A program made the position numbers and the translations under genes. Below, in pieces: positions 24,545 to 33,967 of a stretch of 38,162 nt of DNA. Position 1 is the first letter of the stretch, and every line of letters begins with the position of its first letter. The notes beneath the pieces are model-generated. The model was not told where the DNA came from. It ran no database searches and saw only the letters and a list, made by a program, of their open reading frames with translations. The stretch is taken from NCBI GenBank assembly GCA_949293335.1, contig CASFDA010000006.1, forward strand, positions 1 to 38,162, given 5' to 3'. The DNA is from an uncultured Spirochaetales bacterium (GTDB lineage: Bacteria > Spirochaetota > Spirochaetia > Sphaerochaetales > Sphaerochaetaceae).

Positions 24545-25417
24545 ATGGACAGAAAATACAAGGGAATAATCTGCATAATACTTTCATCCTTCTTTTTCGC
24601 GATGATGAACGTGTTTGTACGCCTTTCTGGTGATCTGCCATCAATTGAGAAGAGTTTCTTCCGAAATTTTGTCGCAATGTTCTTTGCCTTGATTCTCCTC
24701 ATTCGAAGCGGTAGTTCATTCAAATGGAAGAAAGGTAACTTCCCATTGCTGTTCATGAGATCATTCGCAGGTACAGTTGGAATAATCTGCAACTACTATG
24801 CAATCGATCATCTGGTTCTGGCCGATGCTTCTATGTTGAATAAGATGTCACCATTTTTCGTGATAATCTTCTCGGCCCTCTTCCTTTCTGAAAAGATAAA
24901 GCCAGTCCAGGCTCTTTCTGTGCTTGGGGCATTCATAGGAAGCCTTTTTATAATCAAGCCAACATTCGCTAATGTAGATATGGCAGCAGCGTCAATAGGA
25001 CTTCTCGGAGGTCTTGGAGCAGGGGCGGCATATACATTTGTGCGTGCTCTTGGAACAAGAGGGGAAAACAAGGCATTGATAGTCTTCTTCTTTTCCTCTT
25101 TCTCCTGCCTTGTCACTCTGCCTTATCTCATCTTCAATTTCCATCCGATGAGCACAATGCAGTTTGTCTACCTCATTCTTGCAGGTCTTGCAGCAAGCGG
25201 TGGGCAGTTCTCTATTACAGCGGCCTATTCGTACGCTCCGGGAAGAGAAATATCCGTATATGACTATTCGCAGATAATCTTCTCCGCATTCCTCGGTTAT
25301 TTCATCTTCAATCAGATTCCAGATGGGCTGAGCATACTCGGATACTTCATCATTGTATTTTTCGCGATCCTCATGTTCCTCTATAACAAAAAGGAAGAAA
25401 AGCACCAGACAATCTGA
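24545..25417 (+). CDS. DMT-superfamily (EamA) transporter
   Basis: A 290-residue inner-membrane protein with ten predicted helices arranged as two five-helix EamA repeats. The signature end of repeat 1 is ALFLSEKIKPVQALSVLGAFIGSLFI, and repeat 2 ends in FIFNQIPDGLSILGYFIIVFFAILMFL. These carriers export or import small metabolites such as amino acids or nucleosides; the substrate cannot be told. It starts 41 bases after the terminator of the preceding gene and stands alone. There is nothing unusual in length or composition. Confidence 0.85.
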   Translation: MDRKYKGIICIILSSFFFAMMNVFVRLSGDLPSIEKSFFRNFVAMFFALILLIRSGSSFKWKKGNFPLLFMRSFAGTVGIICNYYAIDHLVLADASMLNKMSPFFVIIFSALFLSEKIKPVQALSVLGAFIGSLFIIKPTFANVDMAAASIGLLGGLGAGAAYTFVRALGTRGENKALIVFFFSSFSCLVTLPYLIFNFHPMSTMQFVYLILAGLAASGGQFSITAAYSYAPGREISVYDYSQIIFSAFLGYFIFNQIPDGLSILGYFIIVFFAILMFLYNKKEEKHQTI

Positions 25418-25499
25418 AATCTTTTCTCTCTGATCGGCGATATTTCTGACATTTTTATCAACAAATTCTTATCAGGAAAGAAGATTTTCATATAATTTC

Positions 25500-25529
25500 T
25501 TGACAGTGAGGGATGCGGAAGAATATAAA
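25500..25529 (+). promoter_or_regulatory. Promoter for the barrel plus S41 lipoprotein pair
   Basis: TTGACA (25500-25505) and TATAAA (25524-25529) are 18 bases apart. The predicted transcript would start about 15-20 bases before the coding region. Confidence 0.55.
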
Positions 25530-25550
25530 CGGAGCATAGGGAGATGAAAA

Positions 25551-26237
25551 TTGGTGCGGAAAATATCTCTTGCTGTCATTCTGCTGTTATTCCCCTTTAT
25601 GCTTTTCGCTTCCTCTGGATGGTATTTGGGCATCGAATCAGGATACAGTTACAGCATAGTTGATTCGGATACAGGCTGGCCTAACACTTATATACTCAAC
25701 AGCCATGGCTTTGATGTCTCTGTTCCTGTTGAGTACAAAGTCAACGATTGGTTTTCAATCAATACTGGTGTGCGATGGATCATGAAAAGTTCTGGTTATC
25801 AGAAGCTGCAAGCAAATGGTTCATATGTCGATAATCTTACGAAGATGCATCATTTCCTTGAATTCCCTCTCTCCCTGCGTTTCTCTGCCGGAAACGACTT
25901 TGCCAGATGTTTCATAGGATTCGGTGGATATATCGGGGTTAGGACAATGGATTTCACCGGAGGAATTACTGAAAGTGAGAGCGTCAGGAACAATTACATT
26001 GCATATGCTTACCAGCAGATTCCATTCACAGCTTCAGACAACCTTTTTGACGCAGGTATCATCGCAGAGACTGGTTTGACAATATCTGTTGAAAGGACTG
26101 GATATTTCTATACCCTCATACGTTATCAGTATGGACTGACAAGTCTGGAGAAGAATCACATGGGTGCAGTACATACATACTTCAGCAATCTAAGCGCTGA
26201 TATAGGCTTCATGTTCTCACTCGGAGGTCAGAGATGA
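25551..26237 (+). CDS. Small outer-membrane beta-barrel protein
   Basis: A 228-residue protein with a signal peptide (VRKISLAVILLLFPFMLFA) followed by alternating strands typical of an eight-strand OmpX/PorT-like barrel (GWYLGIESGYSYSI, FSINTGVRW, LEFPLSLRF, YFYTLIRYQYGL). The start is TTG 25551 with AGGGAG 7 bases upstream; GTG 25554 is nearly as good. An ATG at 25544 is out of frame. It overlaps the S41 lipoprotein gene by 4 bases (ATGA), so the two are translationally coupled and probably act together at the outer membrane. The exact role is unknown. Confidence 0.65.
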   Translation: MVRKISLAVILLLFPFMLFASSGWYLGIESGYSYSIVDSDTGWPNTYILNSHGFDVSVPVEYKVNDWFSINTGVRWIMKSSGYQKLQANGSYVDNLTKMHHFLEFPLSLRFSAGNDFARCFIGFGGYIGVRTMDFTGGITESESVRNNYIAYAYQQIPFTASDNLFDAGIIAETGLTISVERTGYFYTLIRYQYGLTSLEKNHMGAVHTYFSNLSADIGFMFSLGGQR

Positions 26238-27634
26238 AGAAAGCAAAGTTCCTTATTATTCTGCTACTTATTCCAATAGTTTTCTTCTCCTGCAGGATGA
26301 CTTCTGATCTGGACTATACGCAAGCGTATGAAGTGCCAACGACATGGGCCTCCCTTTTCGATATCTTCTGGAAGAAGATGAATACTAACTACGTATTCTG
26401 GAGCCTTGATTACAACGAAGGTACAGAATGGGATGATGTTTATAGCACGTATATGCCTCAGTTTGAAGTACTTGGAGACATAGAAAGCGACGCAAGGACA
26501 GCTGATGAACAAAGGAGCAACTCACTTGAGGCGTTCCAGTTATTCCTTGATATTACGAAGGTCCTTCATGATGGCCATTTGGCAATACGTATGAGTGATA
26601 GTGCGAATGGGGATGGAAACAAAATGGGCCTTTCTCCGAGCGGGTACAGACAACTGAAGGAGATGGGTTACACAGAGGACGAGATCTTCAGATTCTTCTC
26701 TGCAAGTACAATTGAGGAGCGACAAAAAATCTGTCCGAAGTATTTCGAAGCGGATGAAGAAAATACAAAAGGGGTGATAGAACATGTATTTGGTATCAGC
26801 TCGCCAGAAACAAATACCGGAGAAAAAAATATCTCAGGCAATAGATATGGTTTCATAAGTGCAACAGTCGGATATGCTGCAACAACTATGCTCGGCAGTC
26901 CTCTTTATGCTATCTGTGCAACAACTGAAGATGGAATTGTGTATCTCAGCTTCAATGAGTTTGCAATTACTTCATTTCTGGAAGGAGAAACCTCAATCAA
27001 GAATGTCATCAACACTTATTTTGATGAAATATTCAACAACAATCCTAAAGGAGTAATAATTGATCTGAGAGGAAATGGAGGTGGTGCTGTTATTGATCTC
27101 ACTACTCTCTGGAGTGCGTTCCTTGCAGGAAATGAGGACAGCATACACCCTGCTGATACAAGACGCAAGGACGGGGATAACAGGACAGATTATGGTCCTT
27201 GGGTACCGTTTGAAATCGGTGCACAGCCAGAGATGTTCGGCTCGGCTACTTTCAACAAAAACATTCCAATTGCTGTTCTTCATAACAGGAACAGCGTCTC
27301 TTGTGCGGAAATGTCCACAATGATAATGCACTGTCTAAGAGATTATCATGGATACACGGTGAGGACTTTCGGCTCATATACTGCGGGAGGGAATGGGATG
27401 CTGAACGGGACAAGTGAAGGTTCTGAATATGAGTATAATGCAGGCACGACACGAATTGATCCATATGTTTCCTTGATCTATACGCCTTACCTGCAGCTGA
27501 GATACTGTAATGGAACAATATATGAAGGCGTAGGAATAGCACCTGATGAGGAAATTCCATTTAATTACAACAACTTCTGTAGTGGCAATGATGAAAGACT
27601 TGATGCGGCAATAAGTTGGATCAGGGGAAACTGA
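26234..27634 (+). CDS. S41-family peptidase lipoprotein
   Basis: A 466-residue protein with a lipobox VFFSC (Cys20), so it should be anchored in a membrane by lipid. The C-terminal half is an S41 (C-terminal processing protease) domain: GVIIDLRGNGGGAVIDLT and the nucleophile region NRNSVSCAEMSTMI. The usual catalytic Lys seen in CtpA is replaced by the AGG context FGSYTAGGNG, a form seen in other S41 members, so the active site may use different residues. No PDZ domain is obvious. It is coupled to the upstream barrel gene by ATGA overlap. Substrate unknown. Confidence 0.75.
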   Translation: MKKAKFLIILLLIPIVFFSCRMTSDLDYTQAYEVPTTWASLFDIFWKKMNTNYVFWSLDYNEGTEWDDVYSTYMPQFEVLGDIESDARTADEQRSNSLEAFQLFLDITKVLHDGHLAIRMSDSANGDGNKMGLSPSGYRQLKEMGYTEDEIFRFFSASTIEERQKICPKYFEADEENTKGVIEHVFGISSPETNTGEKNISGNRYGFISATVGYAATTMLGSPLYAICATTEDGIVYLSFNEFAITSFLEGETSIKNVINTYFDEIFNNNPKGVIIDLRGNGGGAVIDLTTLWSAFLAGNEDSIHPADTRRKDGDNRTDYGPWVPFEIGAQPEMFGSATFNKNIPIAVLHNRNSVSCAEMSTMIMHCLRDYHGYTVRTFGSYTAGGNGMLNGTSEGSEYEYNAGTTRIDPYVSLIYTPYLQLRYCNGTIYEGVGIAPDEEIPFNYNNFCSGNDERLDAAISWIRGN

Positions 27635-27708
27635 AATCTCATACTCTTCATCCAGCCATTTCTTCATATTGCAATTTTTTCACATCTGCTGATCTTTCCT
27701 CCATTCCT

Positions 27709-27739
27709 CTCCACCTTTCGCTCTGCTTTGAAGGTGGAG
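27709..27739. repeat. Strong hairpin between S41 gene and mini-ATPase gene
   Basis: The arms CTCCACCTT and AAGGTGGAG form a perfect 9-bp stem around a 13-base loop, 75 bases after the S41 stop. No U tract follows, so it may be a weak terminator or an RNA-stabilising hairpin. Confidence 0.45.
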
Positions 27740-27778
27740 ACTCCTGGAGATTAAGGTTGAAATATATTTGTATGATAA

Positions 27779-27822
27779 TTTACTCAGTTAATTGAGTTAA
27801 TTATCTCAGTCCTTTGAGTAAA
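27779..27822. promoter_or_regulatory. Multi-half-site palindrome before the mini-ATPase gene
   Basis: TTTACTCA (27779-27786) and TGAGTAAA (27815-27822) frame a second pair TTGAG and CTCAG, giving four ordered TGAG/CTCA half-sites within 44 bases. Inside it ACTCAGTTAATTGAGT is also an inverted repeat. It sits 14 bases before the ATG, where an autorepressor or other regulator could bind. Confidence 0.5.
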
Positions 27823-27836
27823 ATAAGGAAGGACAT

Positions 27837-28262
27837 ATGGAAAGATCTCGATACACGGGCATTGTAAGGGGACGTCTCAATGAGAAGAGACGGTTAATTC
27901 AGGTCATCGCAGGACCACGTCAGGTTGGCAAGAGTACCATAATAAAAGATGTCCTGTCATCGACGAACATCCCATATGTCAGCATGAGCGCTGATGACAT
28001 CCCTGTTTCGGGAGAGGACGTCAGTCTCAGCTACTGGTGGGAGAAGCAGGATGAGGTCGATTTCGTACTCTGCAATGGCCACTCCGCTGCTGTCTTCGAG
28101 GTGAAAAGCGGAGGGAGGACATATGGGAAAGGAGTGGATGCTTTCCTGAAAAGATATCCGGGGAGCAGAGTCTTCACAATATCAGCGAGAAGGGATCCGG
28201 ATTCTGTGACCATTCCGTTGGAGGAGTTCCTGCTTGAAAATCCCCTGGCATATCTGGATTAG
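27837..28262 (+). pseudogene. Miniature AAA_14/DUF4143 ATPase with an internal deletion
   Basis: The 141-codon frame joins two ends of a protein normally about 380-400 residues long. Residues 1-50 are the AAA_14 start with a good Walker A, GPRQVGKS (26-33). From about residue 66 it is the C-terminal end of DUF4143 (YWWEKQDEVDFVLCNG, VFEVKSG), with a PD-(D/E)xK-like pair of motifs. Walker B and the rest of the ATPase core are missing, but the junction keeps the frame and the start has a GGAAGGA box. It may be a decaying gene or a short protein that is still made. Classified as pseudogene because the enzyme core is lost. Confidence 0.7.
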
Positions 28263-28303
28263 GATACTTCGGGGAAAGAAATAGCGCCAAAAGGAACGAA
28301 AAA

Positions 28304-28327
28304 GAGGGCCACACGAATGTAGCCCTC
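28304..28327 (-). terminator. Terminator of the RND efflux operon
   Basis: On the minus strand GAGGGC, 12 bases, GCCCTC and then TTTTT form a standard rho-independent terminator 20 bases after the end of the transporter gene. Confidence 0.8.
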
Positions 28328-28347
28328 GAGAGAGAAAACAAGAGAGA

Positions 28348-31300
28348 TTACAGATATGCATCTATGTTCTGCATCTTGTTCATGTCGTATTCCCTCAGCT
28401 GGTTGATGAGAGAATCCGGATTGTCGAAGTTCTTTTCCTTCCTCTTGTTGAGGAGCAGGTAGAGCGTCGGGGAAAGGAAGAGAGTCAGCATAGCACCAGT
28501 CATCATGCCTCCGAAGAAGGTAAGTGCAATCGGCTGGATCATCTCTGAACCATTTCCAGGGAAGAACGCCATCGGGATAAGTCCTACGATTGTCGTGATT
28601 GTCGACATCAGGATAGGACGAAGCCTTCCGTGCGCTGCCTGAAGACAGGCCTGCTCAACTGGTATCTTGTGCTCAACAAGTCGGTTGATACAGTCGATGA
28701 GGACAATACCGTTGTTGACGACAACTCCTATGAGCGCAACGACACCGATTATCGAGAAGAGGCTGAAGCTCTGATTCATGAAGATATGCACCCAGATAAC
28801 TCCGATGAGAAGCAGAGGAATCGTCGCAAAGATGATGAACGGATCCATCAAGCTTTCAAACTGGGCTGCCATGACAGCATATACCAGGAAGAGAGCGAGG
28901 GCCACGATCATAACAAGCGTAGTCACATACTTTGAGAACTCAGAAAGCTCACCGCTCTGGATGATCTCTACTCCTTCAGGAAGCATCAGGTACTCGTTAA
29001 GTGCCTGATCGACCAGAGGCTGTACATCACTTGTGGAATAACCACTTGCAAGATCTGCCGTTACATGGTTGACCCTTATCTTGTCCTCCCTGACGATCTG
29101 GATAGGAGATGTATCAAAGATGAAGTCAGCCACGCTGTCTACACGGACAAATCCACTTGTCGTGCTTGGAACTAGGATCGAACCAATATCGTTGATGGAT
29201 GTGATGTCATTGTCTGCAAGCTGCACATACACGTCATATGTGGTATTTGCATCGAATGTTGTGATCTGCGTTGCTACCGTACCATTGATCGCTGTAGTGA
29301 GTGCACCTGTGATATCACTTACAGATACGCCAAGGTCATGCGCTCTTTCATGATCGATCTGGACAGAAAGCTTAGGAGCACCATTGTTGATATCGCTGAC
29401 GATGTTCGTAACCTGAGGTACATGTGTCGAAAGGATGTCAACGACCTGATTGGCGACAGCAAGTGCCTGATTTGTGTCCGTGCTGTGGATCTCGACGTCG
29501 ATCGGACTGATTCCAACGCCACGAGAATCAGAGAATGACCATGTGGCAGAAGGATCGTCTCCAAAGAGAGGACGTACAATATCCTTTATCTCCTCAACTC
29601 CCATTGTCTGTTCCGTGATATCCGGAAGCTCGATGGTAAGCGTTCCTTCGTTGTTGCCGCTGACAGATATCATCATGTCAATCCAAGCATCCCTCGGAAG
29701 CGCATCCATGACCTTTGTCTGGAGATCGAAGAGGTATCTGGTTGTGATCGCATCATTTGTTCCAGGCTCAAGCTCAAGATTGATCTCGACCTGGTCGTCA
29801 GTCGTCTGACGTGGAACGAAATCGATTCCGATGCGGCCGAACTGAACAAAGCTGAACAACAGAAGAAGGACGAGGAACATGATGAGCAGGAACTTGTGGT
29901 GCAAGAAGTACCTGAGAACCTTTACGTATCCGCTTCTGAGTTTCTCTTCAGCATTTGCAAATGCATCATCGATCTTCTTGAGCACTCTGTTCTTCAGCGG
30001 CTTCTGTGTCCTTGTATTGATCTTCAGGATGCTTCCGCAGAGAGCTGGAACAAGGGTGACAGAAACGAAGAGGGAACAGGCAAGCGATACACAGATCGTT
30101 ATGACAAGGTCCTGAATCATGACACCGATCATCTCAAGGTCATACTTGAAGATGATGAATGGGACAAATACACAGAGCGTTGTCATCGTCGATGCGAAGA
30201 TTGCATTAAACATGTTCTTGCTTCCGAGAATTGCTGCTATTGCAGCCTTCTGACCCATCTGACGATATGTGAACGTGTTCTCAAGGATAACGATCGACGC
30301 GTCAACGATCATACCGATACCGAGAATGAGTCCGCTCATACTCATGAAGTTGATTGATACACCGGCAATAGCCATGACCATCAACGTGAAGAGGATTGAG
30401 ATCGGCATTGAGAGCGAGATGATCAATGTGGTCTTGATACCTCTGAGGAAGATATAGATGACCAATGCGGCCAGCAATACTCCCTGATATGCAGAGTTGT
30501 ATACCTCACTCATCGTGTCCCTGATCATCTGTGTATTGTCGTTCTGGAGTGTGAGTGTGACCCCTTCTGGAAGGCCATCATTTATTCCAGGGATGGCTGC
30601 GATAACATCATCTGCAACTCTTGTTGCACTGCTGTCAGAATCGTTCGTGACGCGCATTGAGACAACTTCAACACCATTGAGGTAAGATTTGTTTCCACCT
30701 GTCTCTTCGTCCTGAGAGATTTCTGCAACATCCTGGATACGCACAGGAACTCCATCGATGGTTGTGATGACTGTCTGCCTCATCTCCTCAAGGTTCATGT
30801 ACCTTTCGTCAGATGCGACCTGGAAGTCAACGCCATTCCACGTTACAGTACCTTCTGTTACCTGGAGGTTTCTGGAAGAGAGTGCCGCGATTACCTGGGC
30901 AAAAGAAATGTTATATGCCTCAAGCCTGTTCGGATCGACGTTTACGTTGTAGATAGTGTCACCACCACCATAGGATGTTACCTGGGCAACACCTGGGATT
31001 CTCTCGATAATCGGTGCGATCGTATCATCTGCAAGTGAGAGAAGTTCGTCACGAGGTCTTTCGCCCTGTACGACGAGTGTGGCAACACGTGAACCACCGA
31101 CAGCATCAAAACGGAAGATCTGAGGAGCTTCTGCCCAGTCCGGAAGTACTCTTGTGACACGAGAGACAAGAGTTGTCAGGTCTGTCTGGGCATCATCGAG
31201 ATCCGTACCGTAATCAAACTCAAGAATCGCAAAACACATCCCTTCTTGGGATACAGTTGTGAATGTATCGAGATTCTCGATGCTTCCGAGGTAGTCTTCC

Positions 31301-31500
31301 AGCTCTTTTGCGACCTGCTGCTCAATTTCTTCAGGACCTGCATCGTTACAGTCAACTATGACAGATATGACAGGCAGATCGACCTGTGGATATAGTGCTA
31401 TGTCGAGACGTGGCAGGAATACTAATGCGATGACACATATCAGAAGATAGACCATCGTCATGAGTATTGGACGTCTGACAGATAATTCTGATAACGTCAT
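28348..31500 (-). CDS. RND-family multidrug efflux transporter (HAE-1/AcrB type)
   Basis: A 1050-residue inner-membrane pump with the RND layout: an N-terminal helix, large periplasmic loops and two groups of membrane helices. Typical blocks are RRPILMTMVYLL at the start, SMPISILFTLMVMAIAG, GLILGIGMIVDASIVILEN in helix 4, and VNNGIVLIDCINRL in helix 10. AcrB has two Asp in helix 4; only one is kept here (VDAS), and the helix 10 Lys is Asn, as in several other RND groups. The pump drives export with the proton gradient. It is the third gene of a TolC-adaptor-pump operon, 11 bases after the adaptor gene. Confidence 0.95.
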   Translation of the reverse strand: MTLSELSVRRPILMTMVYLLICVIALVFLPRLDIALYPQVDLPVISVIVDCNDAGPEEIEQQVAKELEDYLGSIENLDTFTTVSQEGMCFAILEFDYGTDLDDAQTDLTTLVSRVTRVLPDWAEAPQIFRFDAVGGSRVATLVVQGERPRDELLSLADDTIAPIIERIPGVAQVTSYGGGDTIYNVNVDPNRLEAYNISFAQVIAALSSRNLQVTEGTVTWNGVDFQVASDERYMNLEEMRQTVITTIDGVPVRIQDVAEISQDEETGGNKSYLNGVEVVSMRVTNDSDSSATRVADDVIAAIPGINDGLPEGVTLTLQNDNTQMIRDTMSEVYNSAYQGVLLAALVIYIFLRGIKTTLIISLSMPISILFTLMVMAIAGVSINFMSMSGLILGIGMIVDASIVILENTFTYRQMGQKAAIAAILGSKNMFNAIFASTMTTLCVFVPFIIFKYDLEMIGVMIQDLVITICVSLACSLFVSVTLVPALCGSILKINTRTQKPLKNRVLKKIDDAFANAEEKLRSGYVKVLRYFLHHKFLLIMFLVLLLLFSFVQFGRIGIDFVPRQTTDDQVEINLELEPGTNDAITTRYLFDLQTKVMDALPRDAWIDMMISVSGNNEGTLTIELPDITEQTMGVEEIKDIVRPLFGDDPSATWSFSDSRGVGISPIDVEIHSTDTNQALAVANQVVDILSTHVPQVTNIVSDINNGAPKLSVQIDHERAHDLGVSVSDITGALTTAINGTVATQITTFDANTTYDVYVQLADNDITSINDIGSILVPSTTSGFVRVDSVADFIFDTSPIQIVREDKIRVNHVTADLASGYSTSDVQPLVDQALNEYLMLPEGVEIIQSGELSEFSKYVTTLVMIVALALFLVYAVMAAQFESLMDPFIIFATIPLLLIGVIWVHIFMNQSFSLFSIIGVVALIGVVVNNGIVLIDCINRLVEHKIPVEQACLQAAHGRLRPILMSTITTIVGLIPMAFFPGNGSEMIQPIALTFFGGMMTGAMLTLFLSPTLYLLLNKRKEKNFDNPDSLINQLREYDMNKMQNIDAYL

Positions 31501-31511
31501 ATGCCTGTCTC

Positions 31512-32426
31512 CTAGTAAACGATATTGACGGCTGTTCCGTCAGCTACAGTTCCTTCGACAACGACTACATCTCCAAGTTCAAGACCGGATGTGATTACCG
31601 TGTCCGTATCGTTGTTGCTTCCTGTGGTGACCACACGGCGTGTAGCGATGTTGTTGTTAACGACATAAACGATGCTTGAATCGATGTAGGATACGATAGC
31701 AGTAGTAGGAACTGTAATTGCCGATTCTACCTGCTCTGTCACGAGATTGATCGAGACATACATGCCTTCCTTCAAGTCCGTGATATCTCCATCGAGTTCA
31801 AGCTCGATAGCGACACTCCTGTTTGTCGGAGAGACTGTGGGAGAGATGTACCTGACAACACCTGTATATGTCCTGTCCGGATAAGCTACAGAAGTGAAGG
31901 TTGCTGTCATCCCGTTCTTGAGTGTGCCCATGTATTTTTCCGGGATATTGGCCTCTACATACAGTGTTTTATCAGAAACGATCGTTGCAATTACTGTGCT
32001 TGTTGAGATCTTCTGTCCGACAGTGACACTCACATCGCTGATCTCTCCACCGACTTTCGCGGTCACAGGGCTTGCCATATATCTCGATCCTGGAACAGAT
32101 GCGTCTATCATCGCAACCACATCGCCAGGTTCAACTATATCACCGCGTCGTACATAGACTGCAGTCACTGTTCCTGCGGTGTCAGGCAGGATAGTGATGT
32201 CGCTTCCGTCTGCTGTGACTTCACCGTTGATATGAGTTACTCTCTCGAACGGCTCATAGGCAACAACCTTTGTTCCTACGTTGACAGCCGATGAAGATTC
32301 ACCTTCTGTCACCTGAAGGGTTTCCGCAGGCGCCTTCATCTCGGTTATCACCGCCACTGCAAGGGCCACACAGATGGCGAGAAGTACCAAAGTTACTAAA
32401 TTCTCAATAGGTTTACTGTTTTTCAT
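31512..32426 (-). CDS. Periplasmic adaptor (membrane fusion protein) of the RND pump
   Basis: A 304-residue protein of the HlyD/AcrA-type adaptor family. A single N-terminal membrane helix (LVTLVLLAICVALAVAVI) anchors it, with no lipobox. Biotinyl-lipoyl half-motifs are seen at VTAVYVRRGDIVEPGDVVAMID and GEISDVSVTVGQKI, followed by a barrel domain (YVEANIPEKYMGTLKNGM) and membrane-proximal domain with VTTGSNNDTDTVITSGLELGD. The hairpin is very short or absent, as in small adaptors. It should connect the pump to the TolC channel. It lies 11 bases after the TolC-like gene and 11 bases before the pump gene. Confidence 0.9.
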   Translation of the reverse strand: MKNSKPIENLVTLVLLAICVALAVAVITEMKAPAETLQVTEGESSSAVNVGTKVVAYEPFERVTHINGEVTADGSDITILPDTAGTVTAVYVRRGDIVEPGDVVAMIDASVPGSRYMASPVTAKVGGEISDVSVTVGQKISTSTVIATIVSDKTLYVEANIPEKYMGTLKNGMTATFTSVAYPDRTYTGVVRYISPTVSPTNRSVAIELELDGDITDLKEGMYVSINLVTEQVESAITVPTTAIVSYIDSSIVYVVNNNIATRRVVTTGSNNDTDTVITSGLELGDVVVVEGTVADGTAVNIVY

Positions 32427-32437
32427 ATTTCACTCAT

Positions 32438-33832
32438 TCAATTCGTTTCTGTATTTGGAGCAGGTTCTACAGCTCTGTAGACTTCCTGCAATGTAGATAA
32501 GTCGACACCCAGGAGATATGCGAGATCGTAACAACTTGAAAGATGCTCAAGTTGTGTTGAAATCATATTCAGCTGAGTAGTGAACAGATTGATACGGCTA
32601 CTGTTGAGGTCCGTAATTGTTATGAGACCTGCATTGTAGGCTTCCTCGGAAAGGTCATATGCATACTGGGCCTGCTGGAGATTCTCTTCCAGAAGATCAA
32701 GACTCTCCTGATTATGTATGATTGTCTGCGTATCTGTGTTGATGTCGTTTATGAGCGTATCCTGCGCATCTTTGAGTCTCAGGCGGTACTCTGTGATGCT
32801 ATCCTCTGACGCCTGAATGTCCAGGTATGTGGAAGATCCGGGTATATAGGCAGAGATAGGAACGGTCAGAGTTGCAGTGAGCGAAAGGCCATCTGAAAGA
32901 TCTGTGGTGCTCTCTGGAGAATGAGGATTTGAAAGAATCGGAGTCTGGTTTATTCCATATGAAGCATTGACGCGAAGAGAAGGAGCCCAGGAAGACCATT
33001 TGAGAGTATCGCTGGTATTCTCAGCTACCTGCAGGTTATTCTGGCTCCGACGGATCGAGAGGCTGTTGTTGCCATATTTCGCATATACTTCCACAGGAGA
33101 CGGGAACTGAAGGTAAATGGTTTCTGGAAGATCCTCAAGTTCGTAGATCGAGGCGTCTTCAATTCCTGTAAGGATTTCAAAAGCATCAAGTGCAAGCTGC
33201 TTTGTATCTTGCAGGTTCTTCACATTCAAAGAATCTCTTGATACCTGATACTGTGCCTGTACATATGCAAGTTCGTCTACAAGTCCTGCTTCATAGCTTT
33301 CTTTTGTGGAAAGCAATGTATTCTGTGAACTTTCAAGGGTCTGCATGGCAACTTGCACAGAATTGTCACAAGTAACAAGATTCCAGTATGAATCAACTAC
33401 ACTTTTTTCAAGTGTCTCCCAATTTGATTCATATGTAAGGTTTGCACTTATTCTCTCAAGATTTCTCCTCGTGCCGTCTGTGATCATATTGCCTGCAAAT
33501 GTCATGGAAGCATCAAGGCCGACACTATATGTCAGGCCAGATTGGAGATTACTGTTGATAAACCCCCAACCACCTGTAGTTGTGCCTATACTTCCTGTTA
33601 AATTAATCGTTGGCATGTAAGTACTTGAGACGGCATTTGCCTCTCTGATTGCTGTATTTAGCTGTACTTGCGCAATCTGAAGGCTGACATTGTTTTTCCT
33701 TGTCTCCGCAATTGCATCGCTGACAGTAAGAAGCGGTTTATTCTGACTATCATCAGAACTTACATCTGCTGCCATCAGCGGCAATGCTAGCAGGAGAACC
33801 ATGAAAAATGTCAGTGTTCTCATTCTTGACAT
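32438..33832 (-). CDS. TolC-family outer-membrane efflux protein
   Basis: A 464-residue protein with a signal peptide (MRTLTFFMVLLLALPLMA) and two repeats of the TolC coiled-coil/strand unit. Typical stretches are LTVSDAIAETRKNNVSLQIAQVQL near the start and LSEEAYNAGLITITDLNSSRINLF near the end. It forms the outer-membrane exit duct for the pump. ATG 33832 has AGGAGG 10 bases upstream; ATG 33823 is closer to the signal peptide but further from it. First gene of the three-gene efflux operon. No regulatory gene is adjacent, though a palindrome lies upstream. Confidence 0.9.
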   Translation of the reverse strand: MSRMRTLTFFMVLLLALPLMAADVSSDDSQNKPLLTVSDAIAETRKNNVSLQIAQVQLNTAIREANAVSSTYMPTINLTGSIGTTTGGWGFINSNLQSGLTYSVGLDASMTFAGNMITDGTRRNLERISANLTYESNWETLEKSVVDSYWNLVTCDNSVQVAMQTLESSQNTLLSTKESYEAGLVDELAYVQAQYQVSRDSLNVKNLQDTKQLALDAFEILTGIEDASIYELEDLPETIYLQFPSPVEVYAKYGNNSLSIRRSQNNLQVAENTSDTLKWSSWAPSLRVNASYGINQTPILSNPHSPESTTDLSDGLSLTATLTVPISAYIPGSSTYLDIQASEDSITEYRLRLKDAQDTLINDINTDTQTIIHNQESLDLLEENLQQAQYAYDLSEEAYNAGLITITDLNSSRINLFTTQLNMISTQLEHLSSCYDLAYLLGVDLSTLQEVYRAVEPAPNTETN

Positions 33833-33951
33833 ATGGAATATTCCTCCTAATGGAATTACTTTTCCTCTATATATGCTTTTCTGTACACGTGAATTAGGTA
33901 AAACACGAAAAGCTCTGCATGTTATGCACTATATCCAAAGAAAACCATTTT

Positions 33952-33967
33952 TGTTAGTCGTCTAACA
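33952..33967. promoter_or_regulatory. 16-bp perfect palindrome upstream of the efflux operon
   Basis: TGTTAG-TCGT-CTAACA is a perfect 6-bp inverted repeat 120 bases before the TolC-like ATG. It is the size and position of a TetR- or MarR-type operator. A weak -10 candidate (TATAGT on the minus strand) lies between it and the gene. Confidence 0.45.
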
